Below are positions 17,888 to 27,368 of a DNA stretch of 64,000 bases, one piece after another. The stretch comes from an uncultured Pirellulaceae bacterium. Lineage in GTDB: Bacteria; Planctomycetota; Planctomycetia; Pirellulales; Pirellulaceae. The DNA lies in the NCBI GenBank assembly GCA_938084685.1, contig CALKGE010000009.1, forward strand, positions 186,001-250,000, written 5' to 3'. Positions within the stretch are counted from its first letter, which is position 1. Each line of letters begins with the position of its first letter. The position numbers were made by a program, and so were the translations under genes. The notes under the pieces are model-generated. The model was not told the origin of the DNA, ran no database searches, and was given only the letters and a program-made list of their open reading frames with translations.

Positions 17888-20365
17888 CTATTCTGCGTCG
17901 AGATCGACACCCAGATTATCGTGGTTGAACTGAAATCCGTTTCCGTCAACATCGACGAAGACGGGGTTCGCCACAGCCGTTGGTTCCATGGCCCCGCGTC
18001 GTTCTCCCTGTACCGGACCGATTTTCAGTCCTTCACCAATCGTGGCAACAATGATGTGCGTGTCCTGTTCCAGTTCCAACTCGAGCGTTTCATGGAAGCG
18101 GGTGACCGCCGTGGCAGGAAACATTTGTGGGTGTGTACGACGAGTGTAATTCAGGTTTTCTGCCATTCGTCCGTTGAGGAAAACCTGAATGCGATTGATA
18201 TCAAACCAGTTGGGGCACTGTACACTGATTTCCACCCGAACCTTTCCATCAAGAGCTTGCAGGTCATCACCTGGTACGGCGGTATTCTTACTACCTGCCG
18301 TTACCTCAACCTTCAGGTAGGGTCCGTTTGTCATCACTACATTACCCTGGCGACAGGCAGCCACGATATTTGGCGTTTTGATACGTCCCGGGTTGTCGGT
18401 GGGGGAGAGGATGTAGTTACGTAAATATCCCGCGTCGTGGTTGTTGTAGTGACAATCTGAATTAACAACTCCGGTGATCCGGTAACCTTTGTTGATCAAT
18501 TGCATCCAGTAAAACATCACTGGTTCCCTGGAGGAAGCCGGAGGTAAGGATTCCGGTACCTTGAAGATGGATTGTGGCGGATGGACTTCCATGGTGTCCA
18601 TATAATCGAGCATTTCCCGGAAGCCTCCATCCGGTTTGCCATCGACATCTCTGTCCCGCCAGATCTGCATTAGTGACGGATGGTCTTCCTGGACGATTTT
18701 GTCCGAGTTATTGTCCCAGCCCTTCAGCCTTTTGATCTGGGTAATCGGATTATCATCGATGGTGGGACCACCTCCGTTTTGTGTTCGAGGTTTGTGAATC
18801 AGAGGAAAGGAATTCTGATGATTGACGGGCAACACGCGTCCAGTCAATTCCATCCCTGGTGCAGTTCCCATCAGATGTTCGGCTCGGAGTTGTTTCAATA
18901 TGGGGGTAAATGAGTCGATTCGCTGGTGTTCGGTGGCCGGAGAATATTCGATATGTTCAGCCAGCAGTGTCAGGATACGACCAAATTGATCGGTGGTATT
19001 GTCACCGGATGGCGAGCTGTGAGTATGAAAGTCTGCACTGATCCATCCTCGGGAATCGACGACATGGTCTAATGCTGCCGAGATGTTCGTGGTTTCTCCC
19101 TCACGAATCTCAATCTCCTGGACGTCGGCATTGTATTCCGTTCCATGACTGATAATGACGCGATAGCTCCCCGGAAGCAGCGGGTGTTGAACTCGACCGT
19201 TGGTGGCGTAATAGAGGTCTTCGGCAAACACGGCGTTTTGCTTTGGAGCAAACATGGGAGTGGCTGTATCATCGAGCCCCTGAAATGAAAGCTTGGCGTA
19301 GATCGGTTTCCCCTTACCGTCAGTGATGCGTCCAGAAAGATAACCTGCCTGTTTTAATTCGATCGTGTTTTGTGTTTCTCCAGAGATATTCAGTTTGACT
19401 TCGATAGGAGGCCGTCCGGCAGCCTGACAATGGGCTCTATACTGGCCAGCAGGTAATGCAAAACTGCAAGACCCGTCAGCTCCGGTGCGAATATCCCCAA
19501 TCGTCGTTTCGCCCGCTTTGATGGTGATCAGAGCGTGTTCTATGGGGCCATCCGCATCCTTGACTGACAGCCCTACGTCGTGTTGTTCGAGTTGAGTGAG
19601 TCTGTTGAAGATGGATTTGAGTTCGAGCAGGCTGCCTGCCGGAATCAGCTCCCGTTGAAACGTCTCTCGCTGCTTCGGTTGAAGTTCAAAAGAATTACTG
19701 CCATCCATAACAAACTGAATGGTCCGTCCGCCACTGCCGGTACGGGTAACGGTTCTCTGCTCAGTCCACACTCCGTAAGCCTGTTGGAACCACTGATCGT
19801 TTGCCCAGAAGGTATTTACACTAGAGCCCAGCACAAAGGGACTGTCCGCTCGGATCGAATCCTGCAGGGCGAGTTTGACCGGCTTGCCGGATTCATTCAG
19901 GTACTGAGTGATGATGCGTAAACTTGCATCGCCCTGTTGTAACGAGTAGATAACACGTGCCAATGTACCGTTGCTCTCCTTTTGACTGGTGATGTGGATG
20001 GCTGCTCCCTCACCTGGTTCCACCACGATCTTCACCTGGTCAGGAGCCGTGAAGGAATACTGTTGTCCAGTGGGATAGTAGCATCCGAGTTGATCGTTGT
20101 TGGAATCGTGTCTTGTCAGATCGAGTACACATCCTCCCACTTCACGGATGGTGAGATTGGCGTTTCGCGTAGGGGTCGGCTGAGCAATGATGGCGGTCAG
20201 CACATCATTACGAATCACGTAGTCTCCGTAAATGGCATCAACTTCCTTGCCTGCCGGAACATATTTGTCCCAATTCCCAGCTGTTAATTGCTCGACTTCA
20301 GTAGCGTTTACCTGGTGGCAGAATATCAGACAGAGACTGGCGAGTAGTATGGTTCGATAGTACAT
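17888..20365 (-). CDS. Exported CehA/McbA-family PHP metallohydrolase
   Basis: An 825-residue exported protein (signal peptide about 1-21, ending VNA-T). Two carboxypeptidase-regulatory/Ig-like modules lie around 255-410 (DADGPIEHALITI; KGKPIYAKLSF). The CehA-type PHP domain follows, with ISADFHTHSSPSGD near 435, EHIEYSPATEHQRI, and a late NSDCHYNNHD. The His/Asp clusters are the probable metal ligands. CehA-like proteins hydrolyse esters, but most planctomycete members have no known substrate. The ATG has GAGGA upstream. It sits 16 bases after the sulfatase and 15 before the fucose-dehydrogenase-like gene, so all three are probably one transcript. Confidence 0.85.
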   Translation of the reverse strand: MYYRTILLASLCLIFCHQVNATEVEQLTAGNWDKYVPAGKEVDAIYGDYVIRNDVLTAIIAQPTPTRNANLTIREVGGCVLDLTRHDSNNDQLGCYYPTGQQYSFTAPDQVKIVVEPGEGAAIHITSQKESNGTLARVIYSLQQGDASLRIITQYLNESGKPVKLALQDSIRADSPFVLGSSVNTFWANDQWFQQAYGVWTEQRTVTRTGSGGRTIQFVMDGSNSFELQPKQRETFQRELIPAGSLLELKSIFNRLTQLEQHDVGLSVKDADGPIEHALITIKAGETTIGDIRTGADGSCSFALPAGQYRAHCQAAGRPPIEVKLNISGETQNTIELKQAGYLSGRITDGKGKPIYAKLSFQGLDDTATPMFAPKQNAVFAEDLYYATNGRVQHPLLPGSYRVIISHGTEYNADVQEIEIREGETTNISAALDHVVDSRGWISADFHTHSSPSGDNTTDQFGRILTLLAEHIEYSPATEHQRIDSFTPILKQLRAEHLMGTAPGMELTGRVLPVNHQNSFPLIHKPRTQNGGGPTIDDNPITQIKRLKGWDNNSDKIVQEDHPSLMQIWRDRDVDGKPDGGFREMLDYMDTMEVHPPQSIFKVPESLPPASSREPVMFYWMQLINKGYRITGVVNSDCHYNNHDAGYLRNYILSPTDNPGRIKTPNIVAACRQGNVVMTNGPYLKVEVTAGSKNTAVPGDDLQALDGKVRVEISVQCPNWFDINRIQVFLNGRMAENLNYTRRTHPQMFPATAVTRFHETLELELEQDTHIIVATIGEGLKIGPVQGERRGAMEPTAVANPVFVDVDGNGFQFNHDNLGVDLDAE

Positions 20366-20381
20366 GACGTCCTCGTTGGGG

Positions 20382-22016
20382 TTATTGGGTAAGTATTCCG
20401 GCGGGGATTCGTCCCCAGTAATTCAATGATGCTCGATCGTTTTTTTGATCTGGACCGGGAGTGCTTCTTCCACGTGCAAACTGTGCTTCCATCAAAGCAA
20501 ACATCTCTTTGACGATCTGGGGGTGCAGATGGGCAACATCGTTTTGTTCTGATAGATCTTCGCGGAGGTTAAAGAGTTGCACGAAGGGGGCTTCGAGTAA
20601 TTGCGATCTAGTGGGATTCTGACCGAAGGTTTTCACTGCGGCGGGCCAGGCTTCTGCTGGTTTGGGGACATTCCCGTAAACACCTGGCGCTCCACTTCCC
20701 GGGCAGAGGCAAAGTTTCCAGTCACCCTGCCGGAAGGCCCATCCGTGCGTGCCTTGCATCTGCAGATTCTGCCGAGTCGGTTTTGCATTTGGATTTTTCA
20801 ATAGTGGCAGGTAGCTTATCGAATCAAGACCCTGATCGCTTTTCAACTTGCCTTTCGTGATGTCGGCCAAGGTTGCCAGTAGATCCTGAAGACCAATCAG
20901 GCGGTCGCAGGTTGTTCCCGGCTTGATCTGACTGGGCCATTTGATAAAAAACGGGACGCGTGTGCCCCCTTCGTAAACCGAGAATTTGTAGCCTCGTAAT
21001 GGGCCAGCTGGGTAATGTCCAAGCTTATGCAGGCCTTTCACATTGTCATAGGTGGCTTTAAGAATATTGCCGGCGTAAGGCGCCGGTCCATGATCCGAAG
21101 TGAAGATGACGATGGTGTTGTCGTCGAGCCCATGCTTTTTGAGTGATTCCAGAGTCGAAACCAGACAGTAATCGGTCTCGTAGACAAAGTCACCATACAC
21201 GCCTAAATCCGTTTTGCCATGAAAGTCAGGGTGGGGGCTGGTGGGAGTGTGAGGTGAGGTGAGTGCGAAGTAAAGGAAGAAAGGTTTACCACTTCGAGCA
21301 TCCTCTGCATGGCGGGCGATGTACTCGCTGACTTCACCTCGAAATGTCTGCAGAACTTCGTAGTCCTCGAATTTTTCTTCTGCCGGTCCGATTCGATTAA
21401 AGGCACTCCAACCTCGTTGCTTATTGACGCTGCCCACAAATTCCTGATTCCTCAAGTAGACATAGGGGTACATATCGAGTGAACCGGGGAGGATAAAGCT
21501 GTAGTCAAATCCGTGGTCGTTGGGACCCGCATCGACTGGTTGAGCGTAGTCGACGTTACCGATCTGCTGTACCTGATCATTGGTGGTTACCATGGCGAGT
21601 CCGAGGTGCCATTTGCCGATGTAACCAGTTTTATAACCGGCATCCTTTAGTAGATGTGCCAGCGTGTGGCTGCCAGGCCTGAATTGTGGAGCCAGATAGC
21701 CCCAGGGGCCACTTTGCCCGATTCCTCTGATCCGCCAGGGGTAGCGCCCTGTCATGATTGCCAGTCGACTGGGTACACAGACACTGGCAATCGAGTGTGC
21801 ATCGGTGAATGTCATCCCTTCTGCGGCTAGCTGGCTCATACCGGGAGTAGGAATCTTGCAACGCTGCTTGCCCAGCGGAGCAGCGTCTCCATACCCCAGG
21901 TCGTCCGCCATGATATAGATGATGTTTGGTTTCCCAGCAGCCTCTGCCAGTTGACAGTCTACTATGCCCAAAAGCAGACCAGTCAGAAGCAGCATGAGGA
22001 ATGGTTTAGAGAACAT
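20382..22016 (-). CDS. Exported type I sulfatase
   Basis: A 544-residue S1-family sulfatase with a signal peptide (about 1-27). The metal-binding start is IMADDLGYGD and the maturation motif is C80-V-P-S-R with TG-R downstream, so Cys80 should become formylglycine. Further active-site parts are GYIGKWHLG and FTSDHGPAP. It desulfates a sulfated ester, most likely a glycan given the downstream partners, but the subfamily and linkage cannot be read. No maturation enzyme (FGE) is in the window. First gene of a three-gene operon, divergent from the 22229 cluster across 212 bases. Confidence 0.94.
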   Translation of the reverse strand: MFSKPFLMLLLTGLLLGIVDCQLAEAAGKPNIIYIMADDLGYGDAAPLGKQRCKIPTPGMSQLAAEGMTFTDAHSIASVCVPSRLAIMTGRYPWRIRGIGQSGPWGYLAPQFRPGSHTLAHLLKDAGYKTGYIGKWHLGLAMVTTNDQVQQIGNVDYAQPVDAGPNDHGFDYSFILPGSLDMYPYVYLRNQEFVGSVNKQRGWSAFNRIGPAEEKFEDYEVLQTFRGEVSEYIARHAEDARSGKPFFLYFALTSPHTPTSPHPDFHGKTDLGVYGDFVYETDYCLVSTLESLKKHGLDDNTIVIFTSDHGPAPYAGNILKATYDNVKGLHKLGHYPAGPLRGYKFSVYEGGTRVPFFIKWPSQIKPGTTCDRLIGLQDLLATLADITKGKLKSDQGLDSISYLPLLKNPNAKPTRQNLQMQGTHGWAFRQGDWKLCLCPGSGAPGVYGNVPKPAEAWPAAVKTFGQNPTRSQLLEAPFVQLFNLREDLSEQNDVAHLHPQIVKEMFALMEAQFARGRSTPGPDQKNDRASLNYWGRIPAGILTQ

Positions 22017-22228
22017 TGTGTGTGGAAGTGGAGAGGCTGGAGGCAGGAGGGGTAATCAGAGTCCGGTAAAACTCATCGTACATCTTTTCCTTGCACCGTT
22101 TTGTGATTTCACGGGATTTATTACTCAAAAAATGATGCTCGTATTACACATTGCTATCATGGATGTCTGGTGACGAGGATTTGATAGAAAGTCTTCAGCG
22201 AGATTTTGGATGGACAGGAGCCTGCAGC

Positions 22229-23188
22229 ATGGCGAAAGTAGTTGTCACAGATTACACCTTTGAGTCGTTGGATACGGAGCGGGAAATCATTGAAGAAGCA
22301 GGGCATACGTTGGTCGGTGCACATTGCCAGACCCAGCAGGAACTGATTGATTTATGTCGTGACGCAGATATCGTGATCACTCAGTTTGCGAGGGTCGATG
22401 AGGCGGTTGTGGAAGCCATGGAAAATGCGAAAGCGATCGTACGTTATGGTATTGGCTACGATAATGTGGCGATCGACGCTGCTGCTCGGCGAGGAATCCC
22501 TGTCTGTAATATTCCGGATTACTGTATTGATGAAGTGGCTGATCATACACTCGCTTTTATTCTCGCCGCGACGCGGGACGTGCGCGCGAACAACGATTTA
22601 ATCGCGGACGGAAAATGGGGACTTGCTAACGGAGTCTCCACGATGGTGGCCCTCAGTGATTTGACCGTTGGAATCATTGGGTTGGGACGAATTGGCAGGG
22701 AAGTAGCTGCTCGGCTCAAAGGGTTCCGATGTCACATAGTCGGGTCGGACCCGGTGATGACTTCAGACGCTGCGGCGGAACTGGGAGTCGAGCTGGTTTC
22801 GCAGCAGGACCTGTTCGCCCAGGCTGACTTGATCACTCTGCACTGTCCTTCTCTGGAATCCACGAAGAACTTGATTAACGAAACGTCGCTGGCGGCGATG
22901 AAGCGGGGAGCCATGCTGATCAACATCGGTCGAGGAGACCTCGTCGATCTGGATGCCCTGGTGGCAGCGTTACGATCTGGACAGGTCAAGGCAGCAGGTC
23001 TGGATGTTTTTAGCGTGGAACCATTGCCCGAGGATCATCCGATAAGAACCATGTCCAATGTCATGCTGTCGTCCCATGTTGCTTCCGTCAGTCCTGGAGC
23101 GATCAGTCATCTTCGCAGAGCAGTTGTCAGTACTGCTTTGCAGGCACTTGCGGGAGAATCGCTATCTAATGTTGTGAATGGAGTCTAG
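22229..23188 (+). CDS. D-2-hydroxyacid dehydrogenase (CtBP/phosphoglycerate dehydrogenase type)
   Basis: A 319-residue NAD-dependent D-isomer-specific 2-hydroxyacid dehydrogenase. It has the NAD-binding GLGRIGREVAARL, and the catalytic Arg (LINIGRGDLVD), Glu and His (SSHVASVSP) regions. This branch resembles C-terminal-binding-protein-like dehydrogenases rather than serine-pathway SerA, because no ACT domain follows. The start is the ATG at 22229 with AGGAG nine bases upstream; the frame is open for 26 more codons but they look non-coding. It is the first gene of the long plus-strand cluster, and two bases separate it from the next. Confidence 0.88.
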   Translation: MAKVVVTDYTFESLDTEREIIEEAGHTLVGAHCQTQQELIDLCRDADIVITQFARVDEAVVEAMENAKAIVRYGIGYDNVAIDAAARRGIPVCNIPDYCIDEVADHTLAFILAATRDVRANNDLIADGKWGLANGVSTMVALSDLTVGIIGLGRIGREVAARLKGFRCHIVGSDPVMTSDAAAELGVELVSQQDLFAQADLITLHCPSLESTKNLINETSLAAMKRGAMLINIGRGDLVDLDALVAALRSGQVKAAGLDVFSVEPLPEDHPIRTMSNVMLSSHVASVSPGAISHLRRAVVSTALQALAGESLSNVVNGV

Positions 23189-23190
23189 TT

Positions 23191-24399
23191 TTGGCAGTCG
23201 CTGTTTCTCCTTTTAAGATCGATGTTTCCGATGAAGTCCTGGACGATCTGCGTCAACGATTGGAGATGACCCGGTTTCCAGGTCAGGTGACCGGGACAGG
23301 ATGGGACCGGGGAGTCGATCTGGACTATATGCAGGATCTGGTTGCTTACTGGCTGGATGAATACGACTGGCGACAACAGGAAGCGGCACTCAACCAGTAC
23401 GATCACTTCCAGGCAGATGTTGATGGTCTGGGAGTTCATTTCATTCGGCAGGAGGGAAAGGGCCCCAACCCCATGCCGCTGTTTATGATGCACGGTTATC
23501 CCTGGTCGTTCCTGTTGCTGCTAAAAATCCTGCCCATGCTGACGGACCCGGCAAGCTATGGAGGAAATGCAGAGGATGCGTTTACCGTCATTATTCCGTC
23601 GATTATAGGTTACGGGTTTTCAGACTACCCCGATCAGCAGGGCTTTGGTTTTCAGCATCATCCAGCAGTTTACGATCGTTTAATGACTGAGGGACTGGGG
23701 TTTGATCGGTATGGCATTGAAGGTGGGGACTGGGGAGGGTTTATCACTGCCCCTTTCGGTTTTCTCCATCCTGAGAACCTGATCGGCATCCACCTCAATT
23801 GTCTTTTCCCCAGACTTGGGGACGAACGTCCTGAAGCGGACAAAGACCCGGATTTGCTCCGTGGCCTGGGGATGAAGTGGGCACCGTTGAAGCCCGAGGA
23901 TCCTGACATGCTGCGTTACTGGAAAAATGTTGAGCAGTACTGGATTGATGAAGGTGCCTATTGTCACCAGCAAATGACTCGCCCTCAGACTCTGGCCATG
24001 GCCATGGCTGACTCACCGGTGGGATTGGCTGCCTGGATCATTGAAAAGTGGCGTAACTGGTCCGGTTGGTATGATGACTTTGAAACATTGTTTCCCAGGG
24101 ACATGCTGATCACCAACGTGATGCTTTACTGGGTGACTAATTCTTTCTGGTCGGCGATCAGGTTATACAGTGAATCGTATTACCACGGTTGGGAGTTGCC
24201 GGCCGGCAAGCGAATCGAAGTGCCTACGGCAGTATCTGCTTATCCGCACGAACTGGCACCGATCGTGCGGAAGCGTGCCGAGATGTACTACAACGTGGTG
24301 CATTACAACGAATACGATGCCGGGGGGCACTTTGCTATCCACGAACGGGCTGAAGAGATGGCCGCTGACCTGCGGGAATTCTTTCGGCCGTTACGTTAA
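23191..24399 (+). CDS. Epoxide-hydrolase-type alpha/beta hydrolase
   Basis: A 402-residue alpha/beta hydrolase with the N-terminal EHN lid region (FKIDVSDEVLDDLRQRL) typical of microsomal-type epoxide hydrolases. The oxyanion motif is HGYP (101-104), the nucleophile is Asp180 in GGDWGG, and the catalytic His is about 380 (AGGHFA). The Asp nucleophile means it could open epoxides or act on another ester-like substrate. The start is TTG at 23191, seven bases after GGAG; no ATG or GTG precedes the EHN motif. Translation is probably linked to the preceding gene, two bases away. Confidence 0.86.
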   Translation: MAVAVSPFKIDVSDEVLDDLRQRLEMTRFPGQVTGTGWDRGVDLDYMQDLVAYWLDEYDWRQQEAALNQYDHFQADVDGLGVHFIRQEGKGPNPMPLFMMHGYPWSFLLLLKILPMLTDPASYGGNAEDAFTVIIPSIIGYGFSDYPDQQGFGFQHHPAVYDRLMTEGLGFDRYGIEGGDWGGFITAPFGFLHPENLIGIHLNCLFPRLGDERPEADKDPDLLRGLGMKWAPLKPEDPDMLRYWKNVEQYWIDEGAYCHQQMTRPQTLAMAMADSPVGLAAWIIEKWRNWSGWYDDFETLFPRDMLITNVMLYWVTNSFWSAIRLYSESYYHGWELPAGKRIEVPTAVSAYPHELAPIVRKRAEMYYNVVHYNEYDAGGHFAIHERAEEMAADLREFFRPLR

Positions 24400-24470
24400 A
24401 CCGAGAGGCCGAAGTTGACCGAGCCTGGACTGCTGGAGAGAAGAGAGTATGGCCGCAGAAGGAGTTTTAA

Positions 24471-25526
24471 ATGAATCCTACGTTTGAAGAATTAGGAGCT
24501 TACACCCAGTCCGTTTTGCAGGCAGTTGGGATGAACGAGACCGATGCGGTGAATACGGCAGAAGTGCTGGCCACCACGGATGCCATGGGAGTTTTTACTC
24601 ATGGTACGAAATTGCTGAAAGGATACGTTCGTAAATTGCAGGGAGGCGGCTATCGGCATGATGTTTCTCCGGTCATCGAACGCGAGGGTCCCGGTTGGGC
24701 TGTGGTAGATGGTCAGTCCGCGTTAGGCCAAGTCGGAAGTCAGTTTTGCATTGATCTGGCCATGCAGAAGGCAGCCACGGTCGGAGTGGCTTATGTTGGT
24801 CTGAGGAATACCGGACATATCGGTGCGGCTGGCTATTACACTCAGAAAGCAGCGCGTCAGGGGTTCATCGCCATGGTGACCGGTAATGATATTCCCAGTG
24901 TGGCGGCACCAGGCTCCAAAGGACCAGTGCTGGGAAGTAACCCAATTGCTTATGGAGTTCCTGTGCCTGGTAGTGACCCTATCAATCTGGATATTGCGAC
25001 GGCGGCCGTGGCTGGCGGTAAGGTCTACGCTGCACATCAGCGGGGCGAGTCGATCCCGGAAAATTGGCTCATCGATTCGGAAGGAAAGCCGACAACAGAC
25101 GGCAGCCTCTATCCAGCCAACGCATCCCTGGCTCCGATGGCTGGTCACAAGGGGTACGGGTTTGGATTGTGGTGCGAGATTCTTTCGGGAGCGCTCCCGG
25201 GCGGTCACATGCGGTGGGACATTGGTAGCTGGATGTTCGATCCGACGGACCGGCCCTCCTGCCACAACGCTGGCTTTATCGTGATGGACACCAGCGTCAT
25301 CGCGGACACGGAAGATTATTCACGACGCATGAATAAATTGATCGAAGAGATACATGCTGTGGAAACCGCGGATGGAGTGGAGCGGGTGATATTGCCGGGT
25401 GAACGTGAATGGGCCAAGGTGGCTTGTAGTCGTGAGTCGGGAATTGATTTGCCGGCGGATGTCCGAGCCAGCCTGAGAGAAACAGTGAAGCTGGTGGAGC
25501 GCGAGCCGGTTTGGCTGAGTCCATAA
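24471..25526 (+). CDS. Ldh2-family (malate/L-lactate/sulfolactate type) dehydrogenase
   Basis: A 351-residue NAD(P)-dependent oxidoreductase of the Ldh2/YlbC fold, which is not Rossmann. It has FTHGTKLLKGYVRKL, GQSALGQ, RNTGHIGAAGYYTQ (catalytic His) and LGSNPIAYGVP. Members act on malate, L-lactate, ureidoglycolate, sulfolactate or delta1-piperideine-2-carboxylate, and sequence alone does not separate these here. AAGGAG lies ahead of the ATG at proper spacing. It is 71 bases after the hydrolase gene in the same direction. Confidence 0.88.
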   Translation: MNPTFEELGAYTQSVLQAVGMNETDAVNTAEVLATTDAMGVFTHGTKLLKGYVRKLQGGGYRHDVSPVIEREGPGWAVVDGQSALGQVGSQFCIDLAMQKAATVGVAYVGLRNTGHIGAAGYYTQKAARQGFIAMVTGNDIPSVAAPGSKGPVLGSNPIAYGVPVPGSDPINLDIATAAVAGGKVYAAHQRGESIPENWLIDSEGKPTTDGSLYPANASLAPMAGHKGYGFGLWCEILSGALPGGHMRWDIGSWMFDPTDRPSCHNAGFIVMDTSVIADTEDYSRRMNKLIEEIHAVETADGVERVILPGEREWAKVACSRESGIDLPADVRASLRETVKLVEREPVWLSP

Positions 25527-25573
25527 TGCCTGAGGGTAATTCTCCCCATCGGTAGATGAAATTGGTATTCTAG

Positions 25574-25609
25574 GAGTACGTCGAGTACGTCGAGTACGGC
25601 GAGTACGAC
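25574..25609. repeat. Four tandem copies of a 9-bp repeat
   Basis: GAGTACGTC, GAGTACGTC, GAGTACGGC, GAGTACGAC in the gap between the Ldh2 and cyclase genes. It is an imperfect 9-base array of 36 bases. A similar 9-base array, core TACG, lies inside the gene at 43785. It may be a slippage product; no function is visible. Confidence 0.85.
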
Positions 25610-25653
25610 TTACCAAATTAAATTCGGTCTGCGAGTCTTTTCAGGGAATAAAA

Positions 25654-27324
25654 ATGAGACATGTAATGTTGCTGGTGGTGTTCTTTACCAGTGTGGTCAC
25701 CGCCACAGCTCAATCCAGATTTGTCGATTGTTCATTGCTGGTGGCTCCGGATTATCCTGCTACCTGGCCAACCGCTCCGTTCCCGCGTTTTCAGATCATT
25801 CATCAACGTACGATCGGACCTGCAAGTCCATACAACGTGGATGCGTTAGTGATCGATGGCAATACAGGAACGCAGCTGGATGTGCCGCCTCATTCTGTCG
25901 CTCGACCAGAATTGAAACGGCCCAAGTCAGGAAAGCTGGGACTGGCTTATACAGATAAGATCGAACCCTGGCAGTTCGGTGGCGAAGCTTGTGTAATTGA
26001 CGTTCGTGACCTGTTGAACAAGGCACCCAATGGCATCAGCCCATTAGTAACACGGGAACATGTGCAGCGTTTTGAAAAGCAGCATCGGCAATTGCGGTTT
26101 GGTGATGTGGCTCTTTTCCGCAGTGATTATTCGGACCAGTACTATCGCCCCTATCCTGATGGCCATCGCTACATATCTGATGCACTGGATGGCAAAGCGC
26201 CGGGGTACCCGGATCCCGAGCCCGATTGCATGGAGTTTCTGGCGACTCGAAATGTCATGACGTTGGGCACTGACAGTGCAAGTATGGGGCCGATTCCTAC
26301 TCTCGCTGAACCGACGCATTACGCAGGTTTGAAGTACGGTATGATCTGGACCGAAGGTGCGACGAATCTGGGGGCTTTGCCTCCCACGGGTGCCTTCTAT
26401 ATATTGTTGCACCCACGTCACAAGGATGGTGCTTATGCTGAAGGGCGAGCGTTTGCGATCGTTGGCGGAGATTTGCCAACCCGCCTGATCGACTCGGCAA
26501 AAAACAGACGAGCTGTTGATCTGTCTCCCACGCTGGCGCAGGGTTATCCACTGACCGATCCCGGGTTTTCCACCGGAATGCATCGACAGCCCTATCTGGA
26601 TGTCAACTTCCTTTACTCTGAATACCTCGATATGTGGCACCATACCCACATGATGGACAGTATGGCCGGAACTCATTTGGTGCCACCCTCCTATGCACTG
26701 CCTGCACCGGGCACTCGAGTTCAGTACTCACCGGAAGTTCGCGGCTGGTTGGAAGAGTATGAAAAAGCATACGGTAAACGGGGGTTTAGCGATTTGACGA
26801 CAGAAAAAGTACCGCTGGACTGGACGTGTGGTGAGGCACGAGTTATCAGCGTCCGCAATCTGGTTGGTACGACAGAGAAGAAGAGCTGGCCCGCCTCGCC
26901 GGAAATCACGGTTGAACATATCAAGGATTTTGAAGCTAAGCATGGTGCGTTAACTGCAGGTCATGTCGTTATTTTTGAAACAGGTCATGTGGACAAGTAT
27001 TTCAAACCAGCACCTGCCGACACCGCGCTGTGGGTGGATCCACTGAAAGGTGACAGGGAAGGCTGGCCAGCGCCTGGTCCTGCTACGATTGTCTACCTCA
27101 AAAGCAAAGGAATCCGCTGTGTTGCCACCGATGCTCCTAATCTTGGAGGTGTCGATGCCAAGCGAGCGTTGATGACTTACTGGGCTCTGGGAAGTAACGA
27201 GATGGTCGGGGTTGAGTTTCTTGCGAATGTAAAAAAGGTGCCTGCCGGAGGGTATTTCCTGTTTGCCGCGATCAAAATCCGTGATTGTCATGGTGGGCCG
27301 GGACGTGCAATCGTCCTCCATTAA
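25654..27324 (+). CDS. Exported protein with two cyclase (kynurenine-formamidase-like) domains
   Basis: A 556-residue exported protein (signal peptide ending TATAQ, about residue 21). It has two copies of the cyclase/kynurenine formamidase fold, a zinc amidohydrolase family. The first copy (about 22-295) carries NTGTQLDVPPHS, a degenerate form of the HxGTHxDxPxH metal motif. The second (about 310-556) carries SMAGTHLVPPSYAL. Each copy ends with a matching segment (PPTGAFYILLHP; VPAGGYFLFAAI). Single-domain members are about 220-270 residues, so this is a tandem fusion with partly altered ligands. AGGG lies eight bases before the ATG. Confidence 0.82.
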   Translation: MRHVMLLVVFFTSVVTATAQSRFVDCSLLVAPDYPATWPTAPFPRFQIIHQRTIGPASPYNVDALVIDGNTGTQLDVPPHSVARPELKRPKSGKLGLAYTDKIEPWQFGGEACVIDVRDLLNKAPNGISPLVTREHVQRFEKQHRQLRFGDVALFRSDYSDQYYRPYPDGHRYISDALDGKAPGYPDPEPDCMEFLATRNVMTLGTDSASMGPIPTLAEPTHYAGLKYGMIWTEGATNLGALPPTGAFYILLHPRHKDGAYAEGRAFAIVGGDLPTRLIDSAKNRRAVDLSPTLAQGYPLTDPGFSTGMHRQPYLDVNFLYSEYLDMWHHTHMMDSMAGTHLVPPSYALPAPGTRVQYSPEVRGWLEEYEKAYGKRGFSDLTTEKVPLDWTCGEARVISVRNLVGTTEKKSWPASPEITVEHIKDFEAKHGALTAGHVVIFETGHVDKYFKPAPADTALWVDPLKGDREGWPAPGPATIVYLKSKGIRCVATDAPNLGGVDAKRALMTYWALGSNEMVGVEFLANVKKVPAGGYFLFAAIKIRDCHGGPGRAIVLH

Positions 27325-27368
27325 ACCTCGACATCCCTGCTGAAAATGCTCCTCTAAAAGAATACCGC

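Noticed and set aside
25574-25609. Possible CRISPR-like repeat
   Set aside because: Nine-base tandem units without spacers and no cas genes; a simple tandem repeat.
26044-26676. 210-codon open frame opposite the cyclase gene
   Set aside because: Antisense shadow of a gene with a signal peptide and two recognised domains.
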